Positions 24,180 to 33,054 of a DNA stretch of 64,000 nucleotides are shown in pieces. Below the pieces are notes generated by a model. That model was not told where the DNA came from. It saw nothing but the letters and a program-made list of their open reading frames with translations, and did no database searches. Position numbers and translations under genes: made by a program. Position 1 is the first letter of the stretch; every line of letters begins with the position of its first letter. Source of the stretch: Erythrobacter sp. (GTDB lineage: Bacteria > Pseudomonadota > Alphaproteobacteria > Sphingomonadales > Sphingomonadaceae); the NCBI GenBank assembly GCA_023653115.1, contig JAMNXO010000007.1, positions 1 through 64,000 on the forward strand. Reading direction: 5' to 3'.

Positions 24180-27152
24180 CTATTTGGCATAGGCAATGCG
24201 GGCGGGGATTTGCAGCTCCACAACCGTCCCGAAACCATTGGCGCTCTCGACAATCAGCTTGCCGCCGATCGCCTCGATCCGTTCCTTCATGCCGAGCAGC
24301 CCGAAATGACCCGGGATTCCCCCCTCGGCAATGATCGTTTCATGCATACCGATCCCGTTGTCGCGGACATAGGCGCCAAACGTCCAGCGGCCGAAACGCA
24401 CGCCAACCTCGATCCGGCTCGCTTGTGAGTGCGTCACCGCATTGTTGAGCGCCTCGCCCAGCACCGCGAGCAGATCGTCGATAATCTCGGGGGCAATATT
24501 GCGCGGGATGTGCGTGAGTTGGAGCGGCGCAATCCTGTCCTGTGGCAGCATACCGTTGCCCAGCAGCCGGGCCAGTTCCTCGCAGAAATCCCGCACTCTT
24601 CGCGTGCGCAGACCTGTCACGCGTTCGCGGCCTTCGACCAGCACTTCTTCGGCACGCTCGAGCGCAGGCTGAAGAATGGCCTGCGCCTCGGCATCATCGC
24701 CAAAGCGGTCTGCGACCGCCTGAAAGCGGAGGATCAGGCCTTGCACGCCCTGGATCATCGTATCGTGAAGTTCGCGCGCGATGCGCTCGCGTTCGCTTGT
24801 GCGGACGAGCATCCTGACACGCACCCTGCTGCTCACCTGTTGCAGGCGCAGCGCATAGAGCAGGTAGAGCACGCCTCCCAGGGCAAGAACCGCAAGCAGG
24901 CGGAACCACCATGTCTGATGAAGGGCGTGTGCGATCGTGAATTCGAGCACCGCCGGTTGGCTGCTCCACACGCCGTCCTCGTTGGCAGCGAGCAGTTCGA
25001 AGCGATAATCGCCCGGCCCCAGATCAGCAAAGGTCGCTGTGCGGCGGTGGCCGGCTTCGGTCCATGCGCTTTGCTCGCCGATCAGGCGGTAGCGGAAGCG
25101 AACCCGCTCGGGCGCGGCGAGATTGGTGGCGGTGTATTCGATGCTCAGCGCCGTGACATTCGCCGCGATTATGGCGCCGGGTTCAGCCGGCATGGCCTGC
25201 TGGCCGACAATAATGGTGCGGATCATCTTGTCGGGCGGGCGCGTATTCCTGACAAGCGCGGCCGGGTCGATGCTTTCGACAGTATCGCGGGTGGCAAACC
25301 AGATGCGGCCATCCTTGCCAGCAGCGATCTGGGTGCCGGACGATTTCTGCGCGAAACTGCTGAGCCCGTCGCGGAAATCGAACAGGCGGTAAGGAATATC
25401 CGCGCCGGGCTCTGAAAAGGCACGATCGAGATCGGCGGTCTTGATCCGCACCAGACCGAGATCGCCGATTGTCCATGTTTCGCCCGCGGGCGTCTGGACG
25501 ATGCCGTTGATCGAGCTGGCCCAAGGGTAACGGCTGGAGGCAAGGGTTGGACTACCGGGGAGAAGTGGCGCGGCAAGGCCCGCTGCGCCGCTGGTGTAGA
25601 GCGTGGTCGCGCCCGGTAGCAGACCTTCGACCCCGTCGCTCGCAACGCCACTATCGTCAAGCGCCACGAAGGCCGTCTCAGCACGGGCACCAGCGAGGGC
25701 ATGAGGCGCGCTACCGCGGAAATGGATTGCCGCGCGGCCATCGGCCAAAACGGCGACATTACCGGGATTATGCACCTTTCCGTCGATACCCGGCCAGGGG
25801 CTGGCCTTTCCGCCTTCAAGCACGAACAGCCCCTTGCTCAGCGCCGGCAGCCACAGCCGCCCTTGCTCATCCTCTCCGCAGGAATTGGCCGCAAAGGTCT
25901 CGGACATCGGATAGCTCGCGGTGACCCGTCCGCCCTGCCAGCGCACCACCTTGCCACGCAGCACGATCCAGATGCCCCCGCTTTGTGCGGTGCAGATCGC
26001 TTCGATCACGATCGGCGTGGCGAGAACCGCCTGCGCCTGCGCGCCCGAGCGGATTTCGAAGACGGTCATGTCATTGGCGGCAAAGACGCTGCCCGCCCGG
26101 TCTGCGGCCAGCATATGGTTGGTCGCCGGGTCTGACGGGACACCGCGCGCCGCGCTGATCGGCACACGGCGAACCATGTTGAGCCCCATCTCTCCGCCGA
26201 TCCAGACATTGCCCTCACGATCTTCGTAAACGGCGCGGACAGGGTCTGACAGGAGACCGTTGCGGCTGGTGAGGTGTGCTTCGCCACGGCGCGGGCTGGC
26301 AGGGGCGTTGATACGGAAAACTCCGTCGCTCCACGTCGCCATCCACAAGTCGCCATGCCGGTCAAACAGGGTGCGGATGCCAAAGGGGGTCGGGAAGGCA
26401 GGGCCGTTCTTGATGATCCGGCCGTCTCTGGCGATGGCGCGTGTCTGCTCTTTCTCGGTGAGCCAGATAGTGCCATCGGGCGCTTCGGCAAGGGTCGCGC
26501 GCGGCACGGTGGCGATGCCTGTCGGCGTGAAGCGGTCGCTATTGGCAGCCTTGCGATACACGGCATCATCGACAGTCAGCCACAAGGTTCCGTCGCGTGC
26601 GAAGAGGGGGTGCCAGGCGGGTTTGTCAGGCAGGCCGGAGCTCGCATCAAACTCGGTCCAGCGCCCCTTGTGCCAGCGTGCCAGCGACTTGGTGCCGCGC
26701 CCGCCGCGCGTCACCCAGATCGCCCCGTCAGGCGCTTGGGCAATGTCATTTACCTCGCGCGAGGGATTGGGCATTCCCGCAGAAGCGAGCTTTCCGCCGC
26801 GCCACACCATCATGCCCTTGCGCCGGGCCAGCCCGATCCAGACTGTTCCGTCGCGCGCCGCCAGCAGCCGGGCGACGACGATGCGATCCGGATTGGTCGG
26901 ATGGGGGCCGATCCGCTCGAAAGTGATCCCGTCGAAGCGGAACAGTCCGTCAACTCCGCCCAGCCACAGGAACCCGTCCTGCGATTGGGTGATCGCATTG
27001 ATGCGGCTGGGCGAGCCTTCTTCCAGCGACCAATGGTGCAGTTTGTAGCCATGCAGCGGCATCGCGGCGCTGCTCTTTGGCGAGACCGGCGCTGCCCCGG
27101 AGATCGGGGTCAGGGCAACCAGCACAAGCCCCGCCAAAACGGCGCGCAGCAT
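24180..27152 (-). CDS. Reg_prop two-component sensor histidine kinase
   Basis: The 990-residue sensor kinase has a signal peptide at the N-terminus and about 14 blade repeats of the two-component-regulator-propeller type (recurring W-I/L-G and DG-x-L/I-W motifs) in the periplasm. A Y_Y_Y domain, one membrane segment (about 745-765), and a HisKA_3 H-box (ARELHDTMIQG, phospho-acceptor H796) follow. The C-terminal HATPase has VGEALNNAVTHS and DNGIGM. This is the NarL-linked kinase class that binds ligands outside and controls a LuxR-type regulator. The ATG at 27152 starts a signal peptide and is preferred over a TTG at 27179 that would overlap the regulator gene. Confidence 0.92.
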   Translation of the reverse strand: MLRAVLAGLVLVALTPISGAAPVSPKSSAAMPLHGYKLHHWSLEEGSPSRINAITQSQDGFLWLGGVDGLFRFDGITFERIGPHPTNPDRIVVARLLAARDGTVWIGLARRKGMMVWRGGKLASAGMPNPSREVNDIAQAPDGAIWVTRGGRGTKSLARWHKGRWTEFDASSGLPDKPAWHPLFARDGTLWLTVDDAVYRKAANSDRFTPTGIATVPRATLAEAPDGTIWLTEKEQTRAIARDGRIIKNGPAFPTPFGIRTLFDRHGDLWMATWSDGVFRINAPASPRRGEAHLTSRNGLLSDPVRAVYEDREGNVWIGGEMGLNMVRRVPISAARGVPSDPATNHMLAADRAGSVFAANDMTVFEIRSGAQAQAVLATPIVIEAICTAQSGGIWIVLRGKVVRWQGGRVTASYPMSETFAANSCGEDEQGRLWLPALSKGLFVLEGGKASPWPGIDGKVHNPGNVAVLADGRAAIHFRGSAPHALAGARAETAFVALDDSGVASDGVEGLLPGATTLYTSGAAGLAAPLLPGSPTLASSRYPWASSINGIVQTPAGETWTIGDLGLVRIKTADLDRAFSEPGADIPYRLFDFRDGLSSFAQKSSGTQIAAGKDGRIWFATRDTVESIDPAALVRNTRPPDKMIRTIIVGQQAMPAEPGAIIAANVTALSIEYTATNLAAPERVRFRYRLIGEQSAWTEAGHRRTATFADLGPGDYRFELLAANEDGVWSSQPAVLEFTIAHALHQTWWFRLLAVLALGGVLYLLYALRLQQVSSRVRVRMLVRTSERERIARELHDTMIQGVQGLILRFQAVADRFGDDAEAQAILQPALERAEEVLVEGRERVTGLRTRRVRDFCEELARLLGNGMLPQDRIAPLQLTHIPRNIAPEIIDDLLAVLGEALNNAVTHSQASRIEVGVRFGRWTFGAYVRDNGIGMHETIIAEGGIPGHFGLLGMKERIEAIGGKLIVESANGFGTVVELQIPARIAYAK

Positions 27153-27168
27153 CCTGCCTGCGGTGCGC

Positions 27169-27804
27169 TCAAAGCTCAATCATGCCCCGCTTGGCTGCCG
27201 TGGTCACCGCATGGGTGCGGTCGCTGACCTGAAGTTTGCCAAAGATGCTCTTGATGTTCGACTTCACTGTTTCTTCGGCCACGCCGAGTTTCCAGGCGAT
27301 CTGCTTGTTGGGATGGCCGCCGGCAATCAACTGCAGCACCTCGATTTCTCGCGGTGAAAGGGGATCCTGGATCGCATGGAGGGCAATGTCCTGTGCGACA
27401 TCCGGATGGAGGTGGCGGTGCCCGCGATGCACGGATCGGATCGCGCCCAGGAGCTCGCGGCGCAGGCTGCTCTTGAGCAGGAACCCGGCGGCCCCCGCCC
27501 GCAAGGCCGCCATGGCCTTGGCATCGCCAGAATAGGTGGTGAGCACGAGGATGCGCGCATCGGGCTGAACGGCGCGGATGGCTTCGATCGCTTCGACCCC
27601 GCCCATTCCGGGCATCCGCAGATCCATCAGGGCGACATCGGGCTTGAGTGCATTGTAAAGATCAACAGCCTCGCTGCCCGTGGTCGCCTCACCGGCGACT
27701 TCCATATCGGGTTGGGGCTCAATGATCGCACACACCCCTTCGCGCAGGATCGGGTGGTCATCCACAATCAGGATACGGATCGGGGCAGCAGCAGCAGCGG
27801 TCAT
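27169..27804 (-). CDS. LuxR/NarL-type response regulator
   Basis: A 211-residue regulator: a receiver domain with acidic pocket D15/D16, phospho-acceptor D61 (ALMDLRMPG) and a lysine of the LLKSS motif, then a C-terminal LuxR helix-turn-helix ([22 protein letters not shown]). Its gene ends 16 bp before the kinase start, so they form one two-component unit. It is divergent from the chloroperoxidase operon, with 166 bp between the start codons, and is the obvious candidate to control it. The start at 27804 is preferred to 27828 because it begins the conserved fold more closely. Confidence 0.92.
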   Translation of the reverse strand: MTAAAAAPIRILIVDDHPILREGVCAIIEPQPDMEVAGEATTGSEAVDLYNALKPDVALMDLRMPGMGGVEAIEAIRAVQPDARILVLTTYSGDAKAMAALRAGAAGFLLKSSLRRELLGAIRSVHRGHRHLHPDVAQDIALHAIQDPLSPREIEVLQLIAGGHPNKQIAWKLGVAEETVKSNIKSIFGKLQVSDRTHAVTTAAKRGMIEL

Positions 27805-27970
27805 CCGGAAATCTCTGCCCCCTCTCACATCCTGGCGTCAGCGTCCCTTTGGAATACCACAAATGGGCCTGGTTTCGAGACACCCAAAATCGGGCCCGGA
27901 GGTCACCCATTCGGGTGTATCGGCCGGGATGGATGCCGGTCATCTTGTCCCCACACAAAGTGAGGCCGGC
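27805..27970. promoter_or_regulatory. Divergent control region with inverted-repeat operator candidate
   Basis: This 166-bp region separates the divergent response-regulator and chloroperoxidase genes. It contains the inverted repeat CACCC-ATTC-GGGTG (27904-27917) and, 20 bp before it, a related sequence ACACCCAAAATCGGG. Their spacing fits two binding sites for a dimeric LuxR-type regulator. Promoter -10/-35 boxes cannot be assigned with confidence. Confidence 0.45.
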
Positions 27971-28927
27971 ATGACGGGTAAGCTGACCAGACTGGATCGC
28001 CGCCAATTCATGGCCGCCGGCACTGCGGCAACAGCGCTGTCCGCGATGCCGTCCCTCGCGCTTTCAGCTCAGACACCGGCTTCAGGAGAACGCAACATGG
28101 GCACGATCACCACCACGGATGGCACCACGATCTTCTTCAAGGACTGGGGGCCGAAGGATGCCCAGCCCATCGTCTTCCACCACGGTTGGCCGCTATCGTC
28201 GGACGACTGGGACAACCAGATGATGTTCTTTCTGGCGCAGGGCTTTCGCGTGATCGCGCATGACCGGCGCGGGCATGGCCGGTCGACCCAGACCGACACG
28301 GGCAACGAAATGGACACCTATGCTGCAGATGTTGCGGCGTTGACCGACCACCTTGATCTGCGCGGCGCCGTCCATGTCGGCCATTCGACCGGCGGCGGTG
28401 AAGTTGCGCGCTATGTCGCCCGTGCGCGGCCGGGTCGCGTCAGCAAGGCGGTTCTGATCGGCGCCGTGCCGCCGATCATGCTCAAGACCGAAGCCTATCC
28501 CGGCGGCCTGCCGCTGGAGGTGTTCGACGGCTTCCGCGCTGCGCTGGTGAGCAACCGTGCGCAATTCTTCCGCGATGTCCCAAGCGGGCCGTTTTTCGGC
28601 TTCAACCGGGCGGACGCGGCTGTCAGCCAAGGGCTGATCGACAACTGGTGGCGGCAGGGCATGATGGGCGGCGCCAAGGCGCATTATGATTGCATCAAGG
28701 CCTTCTCGGAAACCGATTTCACCGAGGATCTGAAGGCGATCAATGTGCCGGTGCTGATCATGCACGGCGAGGACGATCAGATCGTGCCGATCGCCAATTC
28801 TGCCGAGCTCGCGATCAAGCTGGTCAGGCAGGGCACGCTGAAAGTCTATCCCGGCCTCCCACACGGCATGGCATCGACCCATTCGGACATCATCAACGCC
28901 GATCTGCTCACCTTCATCCGGAGTTGA
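27971..28927 (+). CDS. Tat-exported non-heme chloroperoxidase / alpha-beta hydrolase
   Basis: The 318-residue protein starts with a twin-arginine signal ([11 protein letters not shown]10-R11) and an ALSA-type cleavage site around residue 31-33. The rest is an alpha/beta hydrolase of the cofactor-free haloperoxidase/arylesterase class. It has FHHGWP near 69, nucleophile elbow GHSTGGG with S139, an acid in GEDDQIVP and a histidine in LPHGM near the end. Such enzymes hydrolyse esters and can make peracids that oxidise halides. An internal ATG at 28097 would give a cytosolic form. It is the first gene of a seven-gene co-directional unit. Confidence 0.88.
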   Translation: MTGKLTRLDRRQFMAAGTAATALSAMPSLALSAQTPASGERNMGTITTTDGTTIFFKDWGPKDAQPIVFHHGWPLSSDDWDNQMMFFLAQGFRVIAHDRRGHGRSTQTDTGNEMDTYAADVAALTDHLDLRGAVHVGHSTGGGEVARYVARARPGRVSKAVLIGAVPPIMLKTEAYPGGLPLEVFDGFRAALVSNRAQFFRDVPSGPFFGFNRADAAVSQGLIDNWWRQGMMGGAKAHYDCIKAFSETDFTEDLKAINVPVLIMHGEDDQIVPIANSAELAIKLVRQGTLKVYPGLPHGMASTHSDIINADLLTFIRS

Positions 28928-28931
28928 GGCG

Positions 28932-29414
28932 ATGACCTTCACCAGCCGCATCGATCTTTCCGACCATGTCCGCAAACAGGCCTGCGGCCTGTTGCAGGCC
29001 CGCCTGTCCGACGCGCTCGATCTGGAAGCGCAGGCCAAGCAGGCGCACTGGAACGTCAAAGGGCCGCATTTCCTGCAACTGCACCAGCTTTTCGACGGCG
29101 TGCATGATGCGGCGGAAGATTTCGTCGACACCATGGCCGAACGCATCACCACGCTGGGCCATATCGCCGATGGGCGCGTGACCACAACGGCGGCGGCCAC
29201 CACGCTCTACCTCTATCCGCTCGAAGCCGCGGGCGGCGAGGCGCACCTCAAGGCGCTGTCCGCCAGCATTGCCGCCTTCGGCAAGGCGGTGCGCGCGGCG
29301 ATCGATCAGGCAGACACCATCGGCGATGCCGACACCGCCGACCTCTTCACGCAAGTCTCGCGCGAGACCGACAAGCAGCTCTGGCTGCTCGAAGCGCACC
29401 TTCAGGCCCACTGA
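28932..29414 (+). CDS. Dps-family ferritin-like protein (second paralogue)
   Basis: A 160-residue Dps protein with the ferroxidase pattern AHWNVKGPHFLQLHQLFDGVHDAAEDFVDTMAER split over two helices. It starts 4 bp after the chloroperoxidase stop codon and shares its transcript. Dps consumes hydrogen peroxide while oxidising iron, which fits an operon containing a peroxide-using enzyme. It is clearly different from the Dps at 12253. Confidence 0.9.
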   Translation: MTFTSRIDLSDHVRKQACGLLQARLSDALDLEAQAKQAHWNVKGPHFLQLHQLFDGVHDAAEDFVDTMAERITTLGHIADGRVTTTAAATTLYLYPLEAAGGEAHLKALSASIAAFGKAVRAAIDQADTIGDADTADLFTQVSRETDKQLWLLEAHLQAH

Positions 29415-29438
29415 CCATTCACCTCCAGGAGCACCATC

Positions 29439-30116
29439 ATGACCTTCCGCACCCAGAAGCTGATCAACCCTGACGACACGCTGTTTCTGTTCATCGATCA
29501 CCAGCCGCAGATGGCGTTCGGCGTCACCAGCATCGATCGCCAATTGCTCAAGAACAACACCGTTGCGCTCGCCAAGTCCGCGAAGCTGTTTGGCGCGCCG
29601 ATCATCCTGACCGCGGTCGAGACCGAGGCCTTCTCGGGCTATATCTGGCCCGAATTGCTGGATGTGGTGCAGCAAAACCCGATCGAGCGCACCTCGATGA
29701 ATTCGTGGGATTCGGCAGAACTGGTGGCGGCAGTAAAGGCCAGCGGCCGCAAAAAGCTCGTCATCGCCGCACTGTGGACCGAAGCCTGCCTGCTGTTCCC
29801 GGCGCTGAGCGCGCTGGAAGAGGGGTTCGAGGTCTACATGATCACCGATGCTTCGGGCGGCACATCGCTCGAAGCGCATGACGCCGCGCTGCGGCGGATG
29901 GAGCAGGCCGGCGGCCAGTCGCTGACAACGATCACCGCCCTGCTCGAAATGCAGCGCGATTGGGCGCACCGCGATACCTATGACGGCGTCATGGACATCG
30001 TGCGCGAGCATTGCGGCGCTTACGGCATGGGCGTCGATTACGCCTATACCATGGTCCACAAGGCACCGCAGCGCGGCGGCTTTGCGCACGAAGCACCCCA
30101 TCCGGCGGGGCACTGA
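29439..30116 (+). CDS. Isochorismatase-family cysteine hydrolase (YcaC-like)
   Basis: The 225-residue protein shows the isochorismatase-like fold: catalytic D20 (FLFIDHQPQ), the loop with N88-S89-W90-D91, and the nucleophile C117 in LWTEACLLFP. The usual catalytic lysine position appears to be occupied by arginine (PIERT, R84). YcaC-like members are octameric hydrolases of unknown substrate. The gene lies 24 bp after dps2 with an AGGAG ribosome-binding site and belongs to the same operon. Confidence 0.85.
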   Translation: MTFRTQKLINPDDTLFLFIDHQPQMAFGVTSIDRQLLKNNTVALAKSAKLFGAPIILTAVETEAFSGYIWPELLDVVQQNPIERTSMNSWDSAELVAAVKASGRKKLVIAALWTEACLLFPALSALEEGFEVYMITDASGGTSLEAHDAALRRMEQAGGQSLTTITALLEMQRDWAHRDTYDGVMDIVREHCGAYGMGVDYAYTMVHKAPQRGGFAHEAPHPAGH

Positions 30117-30154
30117 TTTCCCCAGTCCCAGCCCCGTCCGGGAGCCTCCTGCCC

Positions 30155-30400
30155 ATGAAACCCTACCTCGTCTCACTGGCGATCGGCCTTCTGGTCGGCG
30201 CTCTCTACACCTTGCTCGGCACGCGATCCCCTGCCCCCCCGATGATCGCGCTGCTGGGTTTGCTCGGCATGCTGCTGGGCGAACAGGCTACAGTGCTGAC
30301 GATGCGGGTGTGGCGTGGGCAGGAGGTCGCTTTGTTCTGGAAGGCCGACTGCGCCGCACGGGTCACCGGTGTTCCGCCCAAGACAGGCGATAAGCCATGA
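30155..30400 (+). CDS. XapX domain membrane protein (DUF1427)
   Basis: A short protein of 81 residues with two hydrophobic segments separated by RSPAPP, the pattern of the XapX family. Family members are small inner-membrane proteins; XapX has been linked to purine nucleoside uptake, but most copies are uncharacterised and many sit next to hydrolase genes. The stop overlaps the next ATG by 4 bp, so this protein is translationally coupled to the amidohydrolase. Confidence 0.85.
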   Translation: MKPYLVSLAIGLLVGALYTLLGTRSPAPPMIALLGLLGMLLGEQATVLTMRVWRGQEVALFWKADCAARVTGVPPKTGDKP

Positions 30401-32346
30401 GCGCATCGCGCCGGGAAACCATCACCGCGGCGCTCGGCGCATCAGCGCTATCGCTGTTCCCGGGCGCCCTTTTTGCCACCAACAAGCCGGGGTTTGCCAT
30501 GCCGGGCGACATCATCATCGTGAATGCCAAGATCACCACGCTCGATCGCGAAAACCCCGTGGCACAGGCCGTGGCGATCCGTGACGGACGTTTTCTGATG
30601 GTGGGGTCAGAGCAAGAGGTGCGCGCAGCCGCGCCCAAGGCCACCGTGATTGACGCAGGCGGGCGCAGGCTGATCCCGGGCCTCATCGACAGCCATATGC
30701 ACATCATCCGCGGCGGGCTGAACTTCAACATGGAATTGCGCTGGGACGGGGTGCCGACCCTCGCCGACGCGATGGCGATGCTGAAAGCGCAGGTCGATCG
30801 CACGCCCGCGCCGCAATGGGTGCGCGTTGTTGGCGGCTTCACCGAGCACCAGTTCGCCGAGAAGCGCCTGCCGACGCTCGCCGAAATCAACGCGATCGCG
30901 CCTGACACGCCGGTGTTCATCCTGCACCTCTACGACCGCGCCCTGCTGAACGCCGCGGCGCTTCGGGTGGTGGGTTACGGCAAGGACACGCCCGATCCGC
31001 CCGGCGGCGAGATTCAGCGCGATGCGGCTGGCAATCCCACCGGGCTGCTGCTGGCGCAGCCCAACGCGACGATCCTCTACTCCACCCTTGCCAAGGGGCC
31101 AAAGCTGCCGGTCGAGTATCAGATCAATTCCACCCGCCACTTCATGCGCGAGGTCAATGCCCTTGGCGTCACCAGCGTGATCGACGCGGGCGGCGGCTTC
31201 CAGAACTATCCCGATGATTACCGTGTGATCGAGCATCTGCACGATGAAGGGCAGTTGACCGTCCGCATCAGCTACAACCTGTTCACCCAGAAGCCGAAAG
31301 AGGAACTGGCCGACTTTGCTGGCTGGGTAAAACAGGTGACGCCGGGACAGGGCGACGACATATATCGCCACAATGGAGCGGGCGAGATGCTGGTCTACTC
31401 CGCCGCCGATTTCGAGGATTTCCGCGTCGCCCGGCCCGATATGGCCGCTTCGATGGAAGGCGATCTGGAACCGGTGGTCCGCCTGCTCGCCGAGCACCGC
31501 TGGCCGTGGCGCTTGCATGCGACCTATGACGAGACAATCACCCGCGCGCTGGATGTGTTTGAGACGGTCAACCGCGACATCCCGCTCGCCGGGATCAACT
31601 GGTTCTTCGATCACGCCGAGACCATCAGCGACCGCAATATCGATCGCATCGCGGCCTTGGGCGGCGGGATCGCGGTGCAGCACCGCATGGCGTTTCAGGG
31701 CGAATATTTCGTTGAACGCTACGGCGCCCGCGCGGCCGAGCGCACTCCGCCGATCGCGCGGATGATCGCAGCCGGCATCCCGGTCGGCGCAGGCACCGAT
31801 GCGACGCGTGTGGCAAGCTACAACCCGTGGGTCTCGCTGGCGTGGCTGGTGACTGGGCGCACGGTGGGCGGTCTGTCGCTCTATCCCGGCGCGAACCGCG
31901 TCAGCCGCGAGAAAGCCCTGTCGATGTGGACGCACGAGAACACCTGGTTCTCCAGCGAGACCGGCAAGAAGGGCCAGATCAAGGCAGGCCAATTGGCCGA
32001 CTGCGCCTTGCTGTCGGAAGACTTTTTCGCCGTGCCCGAACACGCGATCATGCGCATCCGTGCGGTGCTGACCCTGCTCGGCGGCGCGGTGGTGCACGGC
32101 GAGGGCGATTACGCCCCGCTCGCCCCGCGGCTTCCCCCCGCCATGCCCGATTGGTCGCCGGTGCGCGCCTTCGGCGGGCACTACCGCGAACCTGCCCAAA
32201 GCGCGGCGCTGGCAAACGCCTGCGGCTGCGCATCGGCCTGCGGTGTCCACGGCCATGATCACGCCGCGGCTTTGGCAGCCGATGTGCCCGCCGGGGACGT
32301 GCAGAGCTTTTGGGGTGCGCTCGGGTGCGGCTGCTGGGCGGTCTGA
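30397..32346 (+). CDS. YtcJ-like amidohydrolase with Cys/His-rich C-terminal tail
   Basis: The 649-residue metal-dependent hydrolase has an N-terminal twin-arginine-like leader (SRRETITAALG). The amidohydrolase-3 fold carries the metal-binding DSHMH (H100, H102), HATYDE near 372, FFDHAE near 408 and GAGTDA near 467. The C-terminal 45 residues are unusual: C609, C611, C615, H618, H620, H622, C644 and C646 cluster within a short Ala/Gly-rich tail, a likely extra metal site or membrane/lid element. The substrate is unknown. The start overlaps the XapX stop by 4 bp. Confidence 0.86.
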   Translation: MSASRRETITAALGASALSLFPGALFATNKPGFAMPGDIIIVNAKITTLDRENPVAQAVAIRDGRFLMVGSEQEVRAAAPKATVIDAGGRRLIPGLIDSHMHIIRGGLNFNMELRWDGVPTLADAMAMLKAQVDRTPAPQWVRVVGGFTEHQFAEKRLPTLAEINAIAPDTPVFILHLYDRALLNAAALRVVGYGKDTPDPPGGEIQRDAAGNPTGLLLAQPNATILYSTLAKGPKLPVEYQINSTRHFMREVNALGVTSVIDAGGGFQNYPDDYRVIEHLHDEGQLTVRISYNLFTQKPKEELADFAGWVKQVTPGQGDDIYRHNGAGEMLVYSAADFEDFRVARPDMAASMEGDLEPVVRLLAEHRWPWRLHATYDETITRALDVFETVNRDIPLAGINWFFDHAETISDRNIDRIAALGGGIAVQHRMAFQGEYFVERYGARAAERTPPIARMIAAGIPVGAGTDATRVASYNPWVSLAWLVTGRTVGGLSLYPGANRVSREKALSMWTHENTWFSSETGKKGQIKAGQLADCALLSEDFFAVPEHAIMRIRAVLTLLGGAVVHGEGDYAPLAPRLPPAMPDWSPVRAFGGHYREPAQSAALANACGCASACGVHGHDHAAALAADVPAGDVQSFWGALGCGCWAV

Positions 32347-32349
32347 GCA

Positions 32350-33054
32350 ATGCCGGGCATGCCGCTGAATACGCCGTCGCCGCTCGTCCGGCTGCTGCTG
32401 GTGCTATCGGCCACGACGGGGATGGTCGATGCCGCGAGCATTCTCGGCATGGAGAAGGTGTTTACCGCCAACATGACGGGCAACATCGTCTTTGCTGGAT
32501 TTGCGGCAGTCGGGGCGGAAGGCTTCCACGCACCTTACTACATTACCGCGATCGGTGCCTTCATGGCCGGGGCGGTGGTTGCCGGACGATTATGGCGGAT
32601 GGGCGGCAAGGGCCGGCTGAGCCGGTGGCTGGTGATCGCCGCCATGGCCGAAAGCACGATGCTGGTGCTTGCCGGGATTCTAGCCCTCCTGTTCGAACGG
32701 GAAGGCGGCATTACTGCTGGCAACCTGCCCGCGCTGATCGCGCTCACGGCAGGCGCGATGGGGTTCCGCAATGCGGTGGTGCGGCAATTGAAGGTGCCAG
32801 ACCTCTCGACCACGGTGCTCACGCTGACGATCACCGGAATTGCGTCGGATTCGCGCCTTGCCGCAGGCGATGGCACGAACCAGCGGACCCGTATCGCAGC
32901 GGTCTGCATGATTTTTGCTGGTGCGGCTGCTGGCGCGGCGCTGGTTTTCGCGATCGGTCTCGGCCTGACCCTGCTGCTGGCGGGCATGATCGTGTTGCTG
33001 GCCACGCTTGTCTTTGCCCGGCATCCGCAGATGGCAGAGCTCGAGAAGGGATGA
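32350..33054 (+). CDS. DUF1275 (YoaK-family) membrane protein
   Basis: The 234-residue protein has about six hydrophobic segments and the DUF1275 hallmarks: GMVDAASIL near residue 24, NMTGNIVF near 41, and GFRNAVVRQLKVPDLSTTVLT near 137-157. Family members are inner-membrane proteins with no established substrate. It starts 3 bp after the amidohydrolase stop, and its own stop overlaps the next start by 4 bp. Confidence 0.88.
   Translation: MPGMPLNTPSPLVRLLLVLSATTGMVDAASILGMEKVFTANMTGNIVFAGFAAVGAEGFHAPYYITAIGAFMAGAVVAGRLWRMGGKGRLSRWLVIAAMAESTMLVLAGILALLFEREGGITAGNLPALIALTAGAMGFRNAVVRQLKVPDLSTTVLTLTITGIASDSRLAAGDGTNQRTRIAAVCMIFAGAAAGAALVFAIGLGLTLLLAGMIVLLATLVFARHPQMAELEKG

Noticed and set aside
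27153..27179. TTG start of the sensor kinase overlapping the regulator gene
   Set aside because: The ATG at 27152 begins directly with a signal peptide, so the longer form is less likely.
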